Shown: piece by piece, positions 47,194 through 56,061 of the stretch | How positions within the stretch are numbered: the stretch's first letter is position 1 | Layout of the letters: each line of letters opens with the position of its first letter | Source: Pedobacter sp. MC2016-15 | Lineage (GTDB): Bacteria; Bacteroidota; Bacteroidia; Sphingobacteriales; Sphingobacteriaceae | Reading direction: 5' to 3' | DNA: 64,000 bases | Assembly (NCBI RefSeq): GCF_026239695.1 | Contig: NZ_JAPIVS010000003.1 | Location: 558,001 to 622,000 of the forward strand | Notes under the pieces: model-generated | Told to the model about the DNA's origin: nothing | The model's database searches: none | What the model saw: only the letters and a program-made list of their open reading frames with translations | Made by a program: the position numbers and the translations under genes

Positions 47194-47964
47194 ATGAATA
47201 CGATCATTCCAATTATCAACGTAGAGGCACTGGAAGTTCTGGTCTTTGAAAACAGAACGCTGATGGGCGAGGTGGCTGCCGACGATGTGGCTTCCTGCAT
47301 CCTTTCCCTGCTGGAAAAAAAGGCAGAAATCAATGTTGTCTTTGCTGCGGCACCTTCGCAAAACGATTTTCTCGCAGCCTTACTGCAGGAAGAGCTGCCC
47401 TGGGACAAGATCAATGCTTTCCATATGGATGAATACCTGGGACTACAGGCAGATGCCCCGCAGGCTTTCGGGAACTTTCTCAGGGAGAGGATATTTGATC
47501 GGGTCAGCTTTAAATCCGTACACTACCTCAACGGCTCTGCCAGCAGCGCATCCGCAGAAAGCGAACGTTATGCAGCACTTTTACAGCAGCATCCCGTGGA
47601 CATTGTATGTATGGGCATCGGCGAAAACGGGCATATTGCCTTCAATGACCCGCCGGTAGCGGATTTTGATGACCCCCTGCTGGTAAAAAAGGTAATCCTG
47701 GATGAGCCATGCAGGCAGCAGCAGGTGAACGACAAATGTTTTGCAGTGCTGGATGACGTACCTCTGGAAGCACTCACCCTGACGGTTCCTGCCTTGATGA
47801 ACGCGACCTTCATCTTTGCTATTGTACCCGGAAACAGTAAGGCGGAGGCAGTGAAGAATACCTTGCGCGGGCCAGTTGCAGAAAGTTGTCCGGCAAGTAT
47901 CTTACGCAGACATAAAAATGCGCGTTTGTACCTCGATCAGCTAAGTTTTAGCAGGTCTGTATAA
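47194..47964 (+). CDS. nagB: Glucosamine-6-phosphate deaminase
   Basis: This 256-residue cytoplasmic enzyme is taken from the ATG at 47194, because the earlier start overlaps nagA. The family motifs are FHMDEYLGL (about 74-82), and MGIGENGHIAFNDPP (about 141-155) with the catalytic His. It converts GlcN-6-P to fructose-6-P and ammonia, the last step of GlcNAc catabolism. It belongs to the shorter group of NagB/6-phosphogluconolactonase-type proteins, and a deaminase role is favoured by the NagA gene next to it. It ends 4 nt before a strong terminator. Confidence 0.93.
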   Translation: MNTIIPIINVEALEVLVFENRTLMGEVAADDVASCILSLLEKKAEINVVFAAAPSQNDFLAALLQEELPWDKINAFHMDEYLGLQADAPQAFGNFLRERIFDRVSFKSVHYLNGSASSASAESERYAALLQQHPVDIVCMGIGENGHIAFNDPPVADFDDPLLVKKVILDEPCRQQQVNDKCFAVLDDVPLEALTLTVPALMNATFIFAIVPGNSKAEAVKNTLRGPVAESCPASILRRHKNARLYLDQLSFSRSV

Positions 47965-47968
47965 AAAA

Positions 47969-47996
47969 AAGAGGCCATCCCAATGGATGGCCTCTT
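47969..47996. terminator. Bidirectional intrinsic terminator
   Basis: AAGAGGCCATCC (47969-47980) pairs perfectly with GGATGGCCTCTT (47985-47996) around a 4-nt loop, with an A-run before it. It separates nagB from the convergent phosphatase gene. Confidence 0.92.
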
Positions 47997-48002
47997 ACTT
48001 CA

Positions 48003-49838
48003 TTATTTCAAAAGTGACACCACTTTTTTAGGGATGTCTGAGTTTTGGATAAAACCCGTAAAGTTTTCTGATCCCGGTCCGTAGCTGAACAAGGGCACAG
48101 GCAGACCTGTATGGTCGTTGGTGGTAAAAGTACCTGTGACCGCCCCGGTTTTATAATCCCCGTCGTAGATGATCAGTCCCCCGGTTTCATGATCTGAAGT
48201 AACCAGCACAAGGGTTTCTCCGTTTTCATCAGCAAACTTCATCGCTTTGCCAATCACCTTGTCGAAACTCAGGTACTCATCGATACACTGTTTGATCCTG
48301 TTGGAATGTCCTCCGCCATCAATTTTTGCACCTTCCATCACCAGGAAGAAGCCTTTTTTGTTATCTGCTGAGAGGTATTTTACACTTTCATCAAAGGCAT
48401 TCTCGATCAGCCGGAAGTTGTCTGCCGGGCGGTCGCCATCAAAGCAGATCACTTTTTTTCCTTTCTGGTACGCAGGAAGCTGCGCAAGACCTTCGTACAC
48501 CTCAAATCCCGCAGACTTAACCTTGTTCAGGATTTTGTTCTGGTTGGCGGCAAGGGCCGGATGATTGCCGGCGATGAAAAGTGAAGCCGGACTGTGCTGA
48601 ATGTCTGAGGCAATACTGTCACTCTGGTCGCGTTCCACACGGTGTGCAAAAAAGGAAGAAGGGGTAGCACCGGTAATGCGGTCATTGCTGACGATTCCTG
48701 AGCGTATGCCCATCTTTGCCAGTGTCTCCGGCAGGTCGGGGATAGCCTTTCCCAGGGAGTCCATGCCGATATAGCGGTTATTGGTTTTCTCTCCGGTAGC
48801 CATCGCTGTGGCGCCTGCTGCAGAATCTGTATTGTAGTCATTTGCAGGTGCTGTATTGGAGAAGCCGATATGTTTGATGTTGGTGGCATTCAAATATCCG
48901 CCATTGGCGGTAGCTGCGGCCCAGAACTCTGAGAATCCAGCACCATCACTGATCAGCAGGATCACATTTTTGGGTTTCGACTTGTTGTTATCGCTTTTAT
49001 AAGTGGGCTGGTATGCCGAATATTTCTGTTTGGCCAAGTAGCTGTTATTCTCATAGTTGTTGAGAAATTTAGCCATTTCTGCGGGTGAATCCGTGTTCAG
49101 GAAATCCACGCCCATTTTGATGAAAGCCTGCCAGCAGGTTTTGGTATCAGGGTTTCCCCAGAAACGCACCTGTTTGCCTACGCGGTGTACGGAGTCTACG
49201 AAATTCTTAGACTTGCGGTAATCTTCTTCTACCATTCTTCCGAGTCCGTTCCATTTACTGAATTCATGCAGTCCGGCGCTAAAAAAGGCCACCCGTTTGA
49301 GCTCTTCAGCGGTGTAGGGTGTGTTGCGTTTACCATCGAAAAAGAAGATCTCGTCAAAAGCTTTGAAGCGGTCGTGGTTGGGTGCATCGCCGGTGATCAC
49401 CAGTTTTACGGCATCCGGGTTGTTCTTCACATCAAAATACTGACGGATAGGCTTCAGCTTTGCTTCGAGGCGTTTTAAGGCAGGCTCACCGGCTGTCTTC
49501 AGGTCGATCATCAGCTGAAGCTTACCGCTGTCGCGGTAAACTTTGTTATTGCCATTCAGTTTGATCTGCGCCAGAATAGGCTCGATGTACAATCGCTCTA
49601 TTGTCCGTTTTTTATCAATGTCTTCCTTGTTGTGCGCTACATACAGCTCATTGTCGACCAGGAAAACATCAACTTCCATTGAAGCAAAATGATTGGCATG
49701 TGCCGTGTAAAAAGGTTGCGCCTGCAGGTAATCATTATGCGAATGCGTATTCTTTTTTACATCATATTGCTGTGCGTAAATCGCAGGAGAAACACCTCCC
49801 GTCAGGGCTGCCAGACAAAGCAGAGTTTTTATATTCAT
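48003..49838 (-). CDS. Exported PI-PLC/GDPD-like domain fused to alkaline phosphatase
   Basis: This 611-residue protein has a signal peptide (about 1-22). Residues about 30-265 form a phosphodiesterase-like barrel with SHNDY (33-37), MEVDVFL (54-60) and YVAHN (66-70), the pattern of Bacteroidota PI-PLC/glycerophosphodiester phosphodiesterase-like domains. Residues about 285-611 form an alkaline phosphatase, with the metal ligand Asp298 in LLISDGAG, nucleophile Ser339 in TDSAAGATA, and VTSDHETGG near the C-terminus. It could cut a phosphodiester and then remove the phosphate. Its gene lies 122 nt downstream of susD of locus 3 on the same strand, so it may be the last gene of that operon. A perfect inverted repeat lies in the gap. 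Confidence 0.9.
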   Translation of the reverse strand: MNIKTLLCLAALTGGVSPAIYAQQYDVKKNTHSHNDYLQAQPFYTAHANHFASMEVDVFLVDNELYVAHNKEDIDKKRTIERLYIEPILAQIKLNGNNKVYRDSGKLQLMIDLKTAGEPALKRLEAKLKPIRQYFDVKNNPDAVKLVITGDAPNHDRFKAFDEIFFFDGKRNTPYTAEELKRVAFFSAGLHEFSKWNGLGRMVEEDYRKSKNFVDSVHRVGKQVRFWGNPDTKTCWQAFIKMGVDFLNTDSPAEMAKFLNNYENNSYLAKQKYSAYQPTYKSDNNKSKPKNVILLISDGAGFSEFWAAATANGGYLNATNIKHIGFSNTAPANDYNTDSAAGATAMATGEKTNNRYIGMDSLGKAIPDLPETLAKMGIRSGIVSNDRITGATPSSFFAHRVERDQSDSIASDIQHSPASLFIAGNHPALAANQNKILNKVKSAGFEVYEGLAQLPAYQKGKKVICFDGDRPADNFRLIENAFDESVKYLSADNKKGFFLVMEGAKIDGGGHSNRIKQCIDEYLSFDKVIGKAMKFADENGETLVLVTSDHETGGLIIYDGDYKTGAVTGTFTTNDHTGLPVPLFSYGPGSENFTGFIQNSDIPKKVVSLLK

Positions 49839-49880
49839 CTTGTTATTAGTTTGTTTTTCAATTGTTAGATGGAGCCTTTG

Positions 49881-49929
49881 ATAATTACAATAATTATTGC
49901 TCTGCGTGCTTAATAATTATTGTAATTAT
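49881..49929. repeat. Perfect 18-bp inverted repeat between susD (locus 3) and the phosphatase gene
   Basis: The arm ATAATTACAATAATTATT (49881-49898) is the exact reverse complement of 49912-49929. The 13-nt spacer is GCTCTGCGTGCTT. Both arms contain one G/C pair only. On the minus strand no T-run follows, so it does not look like a standard terminator. It may be an operator or an RNA hairpin that tunes phosphatase expression. Confidence 0.75.
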
Positions 49930-49960
49930 GTCGGGTTCATCATCTTTATAATTTTAAAAT

Positions 49961-51493
49961 TTATGGCTGAAACCACACTTTCGTATTGTGCGTCGGCATT
50001 ACTCCGCCCATCGTCTGCTGTACAAAGGTAATGAGGTTTGGATTATTTTGCTCGTTATCGGAATAGGTATAACGCACAGGTATCGGCGATAATACAGAAG
50101 GCCCCGGAACGATCTGAGGATATCCCAGTCTTCTCCATCCAGCCCAGCCTTCGAAACCATTGAGGTACGAATCTATCCACAGCTGCTCAGCAATCTGTTT
50201 GATCTGGTCTGTAGATGATAAACCTACAGTAGCCTGTGCCAGGTACTCGTTCTTTTGTGCCTCAGAAATGAAAGGCGTTTCGGTTTGTGAAGCAGATGCT
50301 ACAGCCGGCCATTTCTCCAGCGAAGCTTTCAGTGCTTCCATGTAGGTTTGTGCTGCCGACCCACTTACGCCCATGCCGCGTTGTATTGCTTCGGTTTTTA
50401 GTAAAAGCAACTCTGCATAAGTCATCAGGAAGGCACGGTTTTCCTTACGGATGCGTTTCCCGATCACGGAATAATCGTCTTTATTTAAACCTGTACGCGC
50501 ATATTCTGCATTTTGTTCCGCATCGCTGTAGCCTGCACGCAAGCCTCTGTAAACCAAGGGAACAGCAGGGTTGGTACGATTGGCATTATAAGAGTTTTTT
50601 GTAGGTGCCGCAAATATCTGTAAACGCGGGTCATTCTTGCTCTTCAGCAGGTTCACCATCACATCACTGATCCTGGTATTGCCATTGAAATCAACACCGC
50701 TGCCGTCTGATGGCGGATTCTGGATAAACCAGGAATACAGATCGGTATTGTTGTTATATACCAGGGTAGCCTGATCGCTAACGCTTTCAAACACCGGGTA
50801 TTCTGCGGGATTGTTGAAGATGGCGGTTACCGCTGCTTTGACATCCACTTTGGCCGACTGCCGCATGAGGATACGTACCTTCAGGGAGTTTGCAAATTTC
50901 CTCCACCTTGCGGCATTGCCACTGAAAAGGATATCCCTGGCGATTATCGCTCCGGCAGGTAAAGCCTTAAACTGCTGATTTGCAGCTTCCAGATCGGCCA
51001 GCATCAGCCCGAATACTTCCTGCTGCGGCTGAAAGTGCGGGAACTCCATGCCAGCTATATTTCCCATACCCGCTTCATTGTAAGGGATATCGCCATAGGC
51101 ATCACTCATGAGCGACAGGATATAGACTTTGAGTACACTTGCAATGGCAGTATACTGTGGCTGCGAAGTTGAAGTACCCAGCTCACGCAGCTGATTCACA
51201 TCTTTCAGCAAACGCACCGGGGCATTCCATTCTTCACGGAAGGAAGCGCCGGTAAGGTTATACCTGCCGTTATCTTCACTGGTACCACCCAGCCATGCCA
51301 GGTGCTGTACATATTGCCCGGCTTTATTGCCACTGCCGTTCATGGAGTTGGCAGCACCACTGATCAGGGGCGGGAGCAGCATCTCTGGTGGTACTGTTGC
51401 CGGATTGTTGGGGTTGATATTGATTTCTTCAAATTTACTGCAGGAGCTGAAGAGTATCATTAAACTGCCTGCTATAAGAGAGAACTTTTTCAT
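49961..51493 (-). CDS. SusD/RagB-like outer-membrane lipoprotein (SusD-like 2 type), locus 3
   Basis: This 510-residue lipoprotein has lipobox LFSSC (Cys at about 18) followed by SKFEEININPNNPATVPPEM, the start of type 2 SusD proteins. It pairs with the SusC encoded 24 nt upstream and covers the channel at the cell surface. The C-terminus ends NTKVWFQP-like, as in the locus 1 homologue. The phosphatase fusion gene follows on the same strand, which hints at a phosphorylated substrate. That is an inference from context. Confidence 0.93.
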   Translation of the reverse strand: MKKFSLIAGSLMILFSSCSKFEEININPNNPATVPPEMLLPPLISGAANSMNGSGNKAGQYVQHLAWLGGTSEDNGRYNLTGASFREEWNAPVRLLKDVNQLRELGTSTSQPQYTAIASVLKVYILSLMSDAYGDIPYNEAGMGNIAGMEFPHFQPQQEVFGLMLADLEAANQQFKALPAGAIIARDILFSGNAARWRKFANSLKVRILMRQSAKVDVKAAVTAIFNNPAEYPVFESVSDQATLVYNNNTDLYSWFIQNPPSDGSGVDFNGNTRISDVMVNLLKSKNDPRLQIFAAPTKNSYNANRTNPAVPLVYRGLRAGYSDAEQNAEYARTGLNKDDYSVIGKRIRKENRAFLMTYAELLLLKTEAIQRGMGVSGSAAQTYMEALKASLEKWPAVASASQTETPFISEAQKNEYLAQATVGLSSTDQIKQIAEQLWIDSYLNGFEGWAGWRRLGYPQIVPGPSVLSPIPVRYTYSDNEQNNPNLITFVQQTMGGVMPTHNTKVWFQP

Positions 51494-51517
51494 ATGTCTT
51501 TGTAAAGAATGTTATTG

Positions 51518-54500
51518 TTAAAAGTTTAAACTAAGTGCCAGTCCGAGGCTTCTGGTTGAAGGCAGGGACATGGTTTCCACTCCCTGGAACTGACCGTCAT
51601 AAGAGGAAACCTCAGGATCGATGTTAGGCACGTCTGACCATAACAGCAGGTTTCTGCCGACAAATGATATCGAACCATTTTTTACCGCAATCTTTTTCAT
51701 CAGCGATGCAGGAAGAGCGTAGCTTAACTTCAGCTCTCTCAGTTTCACGTAGGAAGCATCGAAGGTGGCAATGTTATCATTGTCATAATAGGCACGCCAG
51801 TAATTTCTGGTAGTTACGGCCACGCCATTTGGATTTTTTGTATCCAGATCGGTACCGATACCTACCATCGTTCCGCCACCATTGGCATCTCTGTTGACCA
51901 GTGATTCTTTCAGCGCTCCGGATTTGATCCCCTCGATATAGGTACGTGAGTGTACCACGCCGCCTTTCTGGATGCTCAACAGGGCACTCAGCGAGAACTT
52001 CTTGTACCTGAAGTTATTGGTGATACCCGCAGTATAGTCAGGGTTTACGTTTCCGAGGTAACCCCAGTCGCCATTCTCCTCCTGTGGCAAACCATTTCTG
52101 TGTGTCAAGCCGGAAGGATTATAGATCAGGTAATCTCCGTAGAGCGATCCGAAGGAGCCATCGCCCTTGGTATTCAGCGTACGCAACTCCAGACTGGCCC
52201 ATTTTTCGAGCTGACGGATCCTTGAAACACCAATGTTCTCTGCAAGTGAGATGACCTTATTGCGGTTCAGCGCAAAGTTTACCGACAGGTCCCAGCTGAA
52301 GTCTTTGTATTTCAAAGGGGTAGCGCTCAGCATCACCTCCAGACCTCTGTTGCTCATTTTACCGACGTTCATCAGTTTGGTATCATAACCTGCTGAAGGG
52401 TTTAGCGTTACAGGAATAATCAGGTCGGTCGTGGTACTCTTATAGTAAGTTACGTCGAGGCCAATTCTGTTGTCCAGGAAACGTGAGTCGAAACCAAACT
52501 CATAAGAATCCACTTTCTCCGGGCGGATATCAGGGTTGGGATAGTTGTTGTTGTGTACGGCCACCGTTTCTCCGGCCCATCCTTGTGTCACCTGGAAGTT
52601 TGCTGCCGTCTGGTAAGGCTCCAGATCCCTTCTCACCGAGGATACGCTTCCTCTCAGTTTCAGGTAGCTTAATGCTGTACCTTTGATATCCCAGAGTTCT
52701 GATGCCAGTACACTCAGTGATGCCGAAGGGTAGAAGTAGGAGTTGTTTTGTTTTGGCAGGGCGCTCGACCAGTCATTCCTTCCCGTCAGGTCGAGGAAGA
52801 TTGCGTTTTTGTAACCAAACTGCGTAGTGGCATAGATCGAGTTGATCTTTTTTTCTGAACGCGCGTTGCCGGCAATCACCGGAATGGCATTGTTAGACAA
52901 GTTGTACACGTTAGGAATCGCCAGGCGGCCGTTGATGGCTCCCAGGCGTCTTGATTTCTGCGTCAGCAAGTTTCCCCCTGCATTGGCATTAAAGCTAAAG
53001 TCGCTTTTGATCTTTGTATCAAAGCTCAGTAAGAAATCGTGGTTGGTTTCCAGGAAATATACATCGTCCTCCTGGTAATATCCGTTTACATATTGCGCTG
53101 AAGAATTCGCATGGCGCATCGTACGTTTATCGTTATAGAAATCGCGTCCCGTTCTGACCATCAGTTTCAGGTTGGGCAGGAAGTCATAGTTGAACTTCAC
53201 ATTACCATATACCCTGTCGCGGTTGTTGCCATTGAGGTTTTCATGCGCAACAAAGAAAGGGTTGTTCAGGCGTGCACCATTGGCATTGTAGATCGGCGTA
53301 TTCTGCATCGTATTGGAAGTTCCCGGTTTCCAGTAGTTCCTCAGGTTATCAATGTTGAGGTTCCTTGGCATAAACAGGAAAATGTTCATGATGGCCTCCT
53401 CATTTTTTGCACCATAGCTGGAACGGTTATCACTGGCGGTATTCACATAGTTCATGTTTACGTCTACCTTAAACTTCGGCGTGATGGCATATCCTGCGTT
53501 TAATCCAAGCGTATTTCTGCTCAGATCCGTGTTTTCCACGATTCCGCTCTGCTCCAGGTTGGTGTACGACAAGCGGAAGTTCAGTTTATCCGTACTGTTG
53601 GAGATGGACAGGTTGTTGGTAAAAGTCTGCCCGGTAACGAAGAAGTCTTTCAACTGGTTCGGGGAAGCTACAAATGGTGTAGCCGAGCGGCGTCCGGTCG
53701 CAGGATCAACCGGTGAGTCCCACTGCGGAATCAGTTGTCCGTTAAGGGCAGGACCCCAGTTTTCGAGCACGTTATCGTTGATACCGCCACCCTGACCATC
53801 CACATAGGAGTACTGACCATCGCGACCCTGACCATACTGGTACTGATAATCAGGTAACTTCAAAGGAGATTCAAAACTGGCCTGCGAGTTGAAGGATATT
53901 CCCACACCCTTGCTGCCTTTTCCTGATTTCGTAGTGATGAGCACCACCCCGTTTGAAGCCCTTGAACCATATAATGCAGCAGCATTGGGGCCTTTCAGGA
54001 CAGTGATCGACTCAATATCATTCGGGTCGATCTCACCTGCGGCATTTCCGTAATCCACTTCGCCTTCACCGGCGGTAAGGTTTGGATTGTTAAAATCCTG
54101 TCTGCCGGTAAAATTCCGTGTAGACTGCTCATTGTTATTACTTACAGGCACACCGTCTACCACAAACAGCGGTGAGTTATTATAATTATATCCGCTCACA
54201 AAGTTCTGTCCGCGGATCTGGATATTTGATGAGGCACCGATACCACCTGAGGAGTTGGTGATCTGCACACCGGCAACACGTCCGCTTAAGGTATTCAGCA
54301 AGTTCGTTTCATGTGATTCACGGATGAGGTCGCCATCCACTTTCTGTACCGAAAAACCGATAGATTTTGCCTCCCGTGTGATGCCCAGTGCGGTTACTAC
54401 CACCTCGTTCAGCTTATTGTCATCCGCGGCAAGCGAGACATTAATCACCTGTTGTGAACCTACAATCACCTCTTTTCTGGCGTAGCCGATGAACGCGAAT

Positions 54501-55030
54501 ACCAGCACTGCATTATTGTCGGGCACCGAGATCTGGTAATTTCCGTTTTGGTCGGTCACCGTACCGGTTTTGCTGTCCCTGACCATGATGCTTACACCGG
54601 GCAGGGGAGAGCCGTCGGCAGCATCAGCAACCTTTCCTGAAATCGTTTTTCTCTTTGCCAGGATAATAGAGTTCTCATATTCCTGATAAGAAATCGCATA
54701 GGGGGTAAGCAGTGTATTTAGGATATCATTCAATGGAGCATTCTGAAAGCTCTCCTGTCTGATGGTTACCTGTTTAAGGTTAAGTAATGCCGGATCATAG
54801 GCGAATTTGAGACCTGTTTTAAGTTTAATCTTATGGATGGCAGATTCCAGATTTTCTTTGCTGAAAGAAATGGAAAACTTCTTTTCAAGAATCCCCGAGC
54901 TGATGGCGGCGCTGGCATCAAACCTGGCGCTGAACAAAAACAAGAAGAATAGGCAGCATCCTGTAATCGTCGGTATGCTGAATACCGGAAGTATAAATTT
55001 TTTCATATGTTTGATTAAGTGTTTATGCAT
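51518..55030 (-). CDS. SusC/RagA TonB-linked outer-membrane transporter with STN domain, locus 3
   Basis: This 1170-residue protein has a signal peptide (about 12-42), an STN domain (about 51-125), a carboxypeptidase-regulatory-like domain (about 129-200), the pre-plug motif NEVVVTALGITRE (about 208-220), the plug (about 222-370) and the barrel. An alternative start at Met9 fits as well. STN and FecR together should pass a substrate signal to the ECF sigma factor encoded upstream. It is closest in motif to the SusC of locus 1. Confidence 0.95.
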   Translation of the reverse strand: MHKHLIKHMKKFILPVFSIPTITGCCLFFLFLFSARFDASAAISSGILEKKFSISFSKENLESAIHKIKLKTGLKFAYDPALLNLKQVTIRQESFQNAPLNDILNTLLTPYAISYQEYENSIILAKRKTISGKVADAADGSPLPGVSIMVRDSKTGTVTDQNGNYQISVPDNNAVLVFAFIGYARKEVIVGSQQVINVSLAADDNKLNEVVVTALGITREAKSIGFSVQKVDGDLIRESHETNLLNTLSGRVAGVQITNSSGGIGASSNIQIRGQNFVSGYNYNNSPLFVVDGVPVSNNNEQSTRNFTGRQDFNNPNLTAGEGEVDYGNAAGEIDPNDIESITVLKGPNAAALYGSRASNGVVLITTKSGKGSKGVGISFNSQASFESPLKLPDYQYQYGQGRDGQYSYVDGQGGGINDNVLENWGPALNGQLIPQWDSPVDPATGRRSATPFVASPNQLKDFFVTGQTFTNNLSISNSTDKLNFRLSYTNLEQSGIVENTDLSRNTLGLNAGYAITPKFKVDVNMNYVNTASDNRSSYGAKNEEAIMNIFLFMPRNLNIDNLRNYWKPGTSNTMQNTPIYNANGARLNNPFFVAHENLNGNNRDRVYGNVKFNYDFLPNLKLMVRTGRDFYNDKRTMRHANSSAQYVNGYYQEDDVYFLETNHDFLLSFDTKIKSDFSFNANAGGNLLTQKSRRLGAINGRLAIPNVYNLSNNAIPVIAGNARSEKKINSIYATTQFGYKNAIFLDLTGRNDWSSALPKQNNSYFYPSASLSVLASELWDIKGTALSYLKLRGSVSSVRRDLEPYQTAANFQVTQGWAGETVAVHNNNYPNPDIRPEKVDSYEFGFDSRFLDNRIGLDVTYYKSTTTDLIIPVTLNPSAGYDTKLMNVGKMSNRGLEVMLSATPLKYKDFSWDLSVNFALNRNKVISLAENIGVSRIRQLEKWASLELRTLNTKGDGSFGSLYGDYLIYNPSGLTHRNGLPQEENGDWGYLGNVNPDYTAGITNNFRYKKFSLSALLSIQKGGVVHSRTYIEGIKSGALKESLVNRDANGGGTMVGIGTDLDTKNPNGVAVTTRNYWRAYYDNDNIATFDASYVKLRELKLSYALPASLMKKIAVKNGSISFVGRNLLLWSDVPNIDPEVSSYDGQFQGVETMSLPSTRSLGLALSLNF

Positions 55031-55043
55031 TTAAAATGGACCT

Positions 55044-55095
55044 GATGCCCCGGGCATCCTGTTCGCGGGCCGTCGTCACTCCAATGATGACGGCC
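55044..55095 (-). promoter_or_regulatory. Two hairpins in the fecR-susC gap, locus 3
   Basis: GGCCGTCGTCA (55068-55078) pairs with TGATGACGGCC (55085-55095), 11 bp with one wobble, and a 6-nt loop. GATGCCC and GGGCATC (55044-55058) form a second perfect 7-bp stem with a 1-nt loop nearer the susC start. On the minus strand no U-run follows either stem. Confidence 0.5.
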
Positions 55096-55104
55096 TTCTT
55101 ATTT

Positions 55105-56019
55105 TTACTGAAGCGTTATTTTTCCATTGCTCTCCTTTAATTTAAGTCCGTGAATTTTTGCTATGATTTTCGATGTGCCTAGCGCATCTTTTTCTTTGTC
55201 GATCGTTAAGGTATATCTGAAGCGCTGAATCTTCGGGTTGCCGGCTTCGAGTTTTGCGCCATAGAAACTGCTGAACACTTCGCTGAGCTCGCTGAAGCTC
55301 ACATTGTCCAGGTCGATGGATTTTCTCCTCCATGCGGCTACCGATGACAGGTGTACCTGATCTGAAATATAGCTGCCTAAGACAATATCGTAGGTAATGC
55401 GTTTACCTTTGGTGAGTAGTCCGAGCAGCCTTTTGCTGTCAGAAACCTGCACTTTACCTTCAGAAACGCTGACTTCAGTCTGTCTGGCTTTCAGGTTATT
55501 GCGCACATTGAACGCTGTTCCCAATACCCTTACTACGAGTTTGCCCGACTCCACGATGAAAGGGTGTGAGGGATCACGTTTGATTTTGAAGTAGGCCTCT
55601 CCGCTGCTGAGTTTTACGTTACGTTTGTCACTGCCGAAGTTGGAAGGTACTGCCAGTGCCGCACCGGGATGAAGTGTGACGAGAGAGCTGTCTGCAAGTC
55701 TGAGCACTCTCGGCTGGCCCTGATCTGTGCGGTAAACTTTCCAGGCTACTGCACGGCCGGCTGGTTTGGATCCCGGCTGGCTTTTGAAGAAAATCAGGGC
55801 GGCAGAGCCCAGAATCAGGACTGCAGCAGCAGCCTGAAGGATCCTCAGTTTAATTTTCCGCACCGGATGAATCTCCAGGTAAACCCTGCTGAAAATCTCT
55901 TCGGCTATACGCTCACGGTCTGCTGCATCTTTAAACACATCTGTTGGCAGGTCGTCATTATGCTGCGCAAACCAATCTTCAGCTTTTATTTTCTTCTTCC
56001 CCATATACATACTTATCAT
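55105..56019 (-). CDS. FecR-family anti-sigma factor, locus 3
   Basis: This 304-residue protein has a cytoplasmic N-terminus (about 1-57), one membrane helix (about 58-78), a FecR domain (about 95-195, with VTLHPGAALAVPSNFGSD, LSSGEAYFKI and VLGTAFNVRNN) and a DUF4974-like C-terminus (about 230-304). ATG codons at residues 1, 4 and 6 leave the exact start open. It should hold the sigma factor encoded 42 nt upstream and receive the SusC STN signal in the periplasm. Confidence 0.93.
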   Translation of the reverse strand: MISMYMGKKKIKAEDWFAQHNDDLPTDVFKDAADRERIAEEIFSRVYLEIHPVRKIKLRILQAAAAVLILGSAALIFFKSQPGSKPAGRAVAWKVYRTDQGQPRVLRLADSSLVTLHPGAALAVPSNFGSDKRNVKLSSGEAYFKIKRDPSHPFIVESGKLVVRVLGTAFNVRNNLKARQTEVSVSEGKVQVSDSKRLLGLLTKGKRITYDIVLGSYISDQVHLSSVAAWRRKSIDLDNVSFSELSEVFSSFYGAKLEAGNPKIQRFRYTLTIDKEKDALGTSKIIAKIHGLKLKESNGKITLQ

Positions 56020-56061
56020 CGCCGGTGGCGGAAAGTACTTCTGAAAGGTGTTATGAAAAAG

